NCBI GenBank assembly: GCA_031315915.1
Contig: JALDRK010000002.1
Location: 142,889-206,888, forward strand
Source: Nitrospirales bacterium
GTDB lineage: Bacteria > Nitrospirota > Nitrospiria > Nitrospirales > UBA8639
DNA: 64,000 nucleotides
Reading direction: 5' to 3'
This document shows, one piece after another, positions 62,971 to 64,000 of the stretch; the stretch's first letter is position 1; every line of letters starts with the position of its first letter. A program made the position numbers and the translations under genes. The notes beneath the pieces are model-generated. The model was given only the letters and a program-made list of their open reading frames with translations, did no database searches and was not told the origin of the DNA.

Positions 62971-64000
62971 ATGCCGAACTGGATACATATTTTTCTGCCA
63001 CTGTGCCTGTGGTTGGCCAATGGACTGGTGGATAGTTGGTTTCTGCCGCCCGTCTGGGGCCAGCCACCCAATACGGCCATCACCAAATTACCGCAACAGT
63101 CACAAAAAGTCCGACCCGACGTTCAACCCGGCCTGACAATCCGCCCCATGTCCGGAGGCCCAAACCTCCCCGCCCCTACCGTCTCGACCAAGATTACCAC
63201 GACCATCAGCGGGTTGATCGTGCGCACTACCGTGTCGCAAACATTTCAGAATCCCAGTTCCGAATGGGCCGAAGGCATCTACGTCTTTCCCTTACCGGAA
63301 CAGGCGGCAGTCGATCATTTGCGCATGCGGATCGGCGAACGGGTGATTGAAGGCATCATTCAGGAAAAAGCCGAAGCCAAGAAAACCTATGAGCAGGCCA
63401 AGCGCACAGGCAAACACGCCGGATTGCTTGAGCAGGAACGGCCCAATGTGTTTACCGCCTCCGTGGCGAATCTCGCGCCGGGAGAACCGGTCATCGTGGA
63501 TATCGAATATCAGGATCTGGCCCGGTATGACCAGGGCCGGTTTTTTCTTCGATTCCCGATGGTGGTGGGTCCCCGCTATATCCCCGGCAGTCCCGTTTTT
63601 GCTGCCGAATCCCCATCGCAAGAGACTGGCATGGGATGGGCAATGAATTCCGACCAAGTTCCCGATGCTTCACGGATTACTCCCCCGGTCCGGCATCCTG
63701 ACGAAGGTTCCATAAATCCGCTCACGCTTCACATCGACCTGGCGCCCGGATTTCTCCTAGATCACATAGAATCGCCCACTCACCCCATCCGGACCGAAGG
63801 CACCGGTAAGGGCACCACGCACATCACCCTGGTCGAAGGCTCCACCTATGCCGATCGCGATTTCGAATTGATCTGGACGCCAAAAGCTTCTCACCACCCG
63901 CAAACGACATTGTTTCTGGAAGAACAAGAACGCGAAACGTATGGACTCTTATTTTTTCTTCCCCCTAAACAGACGACAACAGGGCCGGGAGACATGGCTC
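62971..64000 (+). CDS. VIT-domain/vWA sortase-target protein, N-terminal part
   Basis: The gene starts at ATG 62971 with GAGGAGC upstream and runs off the window, so at least 343 residues are seen. A signal peptide (WIHIFLPLCLWLANGLVDSW) is followed by a Pro-rich spacer. The VIT (inter-alpha-trypsin) domain spans about 70-190: STKITTTISGLIVRTTVSQT, FQNPSSEWAEGIYVFPLPEQ, AAVDHLRMRIGERVIEGIIQ and the EKAEAKKTYEQAK motif. The next part (YQDLARYDQGRFFLRFPMVV) leads towards the vWA region beyond the end. The arrangement matches the proteobacterial dedicated sortase target (TIGR03788). A LPXTG-like C-terminus is outside the window. Confidence 0.85.
   Translation, partial: MPNWIHIFLPLCLWLANGLVDSWFLPPVWGQPPNTAITKLPQQSQKVRPDVQPGLTIRPMSGGPNLPAPTVSTKITTTISGLIVRTTVSQTFQNPSSEWAEGIYVFPLPEQAAVDHLRMRIGERVIEGIIQEKAEAKKTYEQAKRTGKHAGLLEQERPNVFTASVANLAPGEPVIVDIEYQDLARYDQGRFFLRFPMVVGPRYIPGSPVFAAESPSQETGMGWAMNSDQVPDASRITPPVRHPDEGSINPLTLHIDLAPGFLLDHIESPTHPIRTEGTGKGTTHITLVEGSTYADRDFELIWTPKASHHPQTTLFLEEQERETYGLLFFLPPKQTTTGPGDMA

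Noticed and set aside
1..64000. CRISPR arrays, tRNA or rRNA genes
   Set aside because: No regular direct-repeat/spacer pattern, cloverleaf-like sequence or rRNA-like conserved block was noticed on reading.

Overview
The window looks like a chromosomal segment of a Nitrospirota bacterium. It has moderate GC (about 50% by eye), dense gene packing, and a broad set of aerobic and signalling genes. Markers such as the accB/accC/efp/aroQ set, adjacent housekeeping and alternative sigma-70 genes, a TVP38/TMEM64-mercuric-reductase-like pair and a VIT-domain sortase target fit Nitrospira; the GC would suit a Nitrospira marina-like lineage. That assignment is inference, because no rRNA or other taxonomic marker is present. 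I saw no rRNA, tRNA, CRISPR array or intact insertion sequence.

0-25 kb is mostly core metabolism. It opens with a decayed stretch containing the first codons of an alpha-glucan phosphorylase, then a secreted unknown, bifunctional putA, an SDR next to bioD, and a leftward run aroQ-efp-accB-accC-thiE. Next come a DUF2779 nuclease-like protein, a DUF4112 membrane protein, hemW, a flavin reductase, hsp20 with a clear terminator, oligopeptidase B and arfB. A group 2 sigma factor, an OmpR/heavy-metal-type two-component system and rpoD follow, both sigma genes ending in strong hairpins.

25-41 kb is rich in signalling and redox genes: a REC-GGDEF-EAL protein, two broken response-regulator relics, a hybrid histidine kinase, a TPR lipoprotein, two flavoprotein disulfide reductases separated by a TVP38/TMEM64 membrane protein, a DUF3047 protein, a redoxin, an ECF sigma/anti-sigma pair, a LuxR-type regulator and a large TPR protein.

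41-52 kb holds a DUF547 lipoprotein, a ferritin-like diiron protein and a TIGR04283-type glycosyltransferase. Two paralogous small proteins flank a convergent lipoprotein gene. Then come a glycogen-synthase-like GT4 enzyme, class I fumarase, a tautomerase, a gamma-glutamylcyclotransferase, a TfoX-like protein, two methyltransferases, a broken GNAT gene and a monohaem DUF3365 protein.

52-62 kb is an accessory island: four toxin-antitoxin-like modules (one decayed), a tfoX copy split around a GC-rich BBE-type FAD oxidase gene, a frameshifted gene with a nucleotide-hydrolase-like C-terminus (possible immune effector) bounded by integron-like core sites, and two families of dispersed intergenic repeats. 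The window ends in what resembles a dedicated sortase locus: an OmpA-like protein whose tail is frameshifted, and the start of a VIT-domain sortase-target protein that runs off the end.
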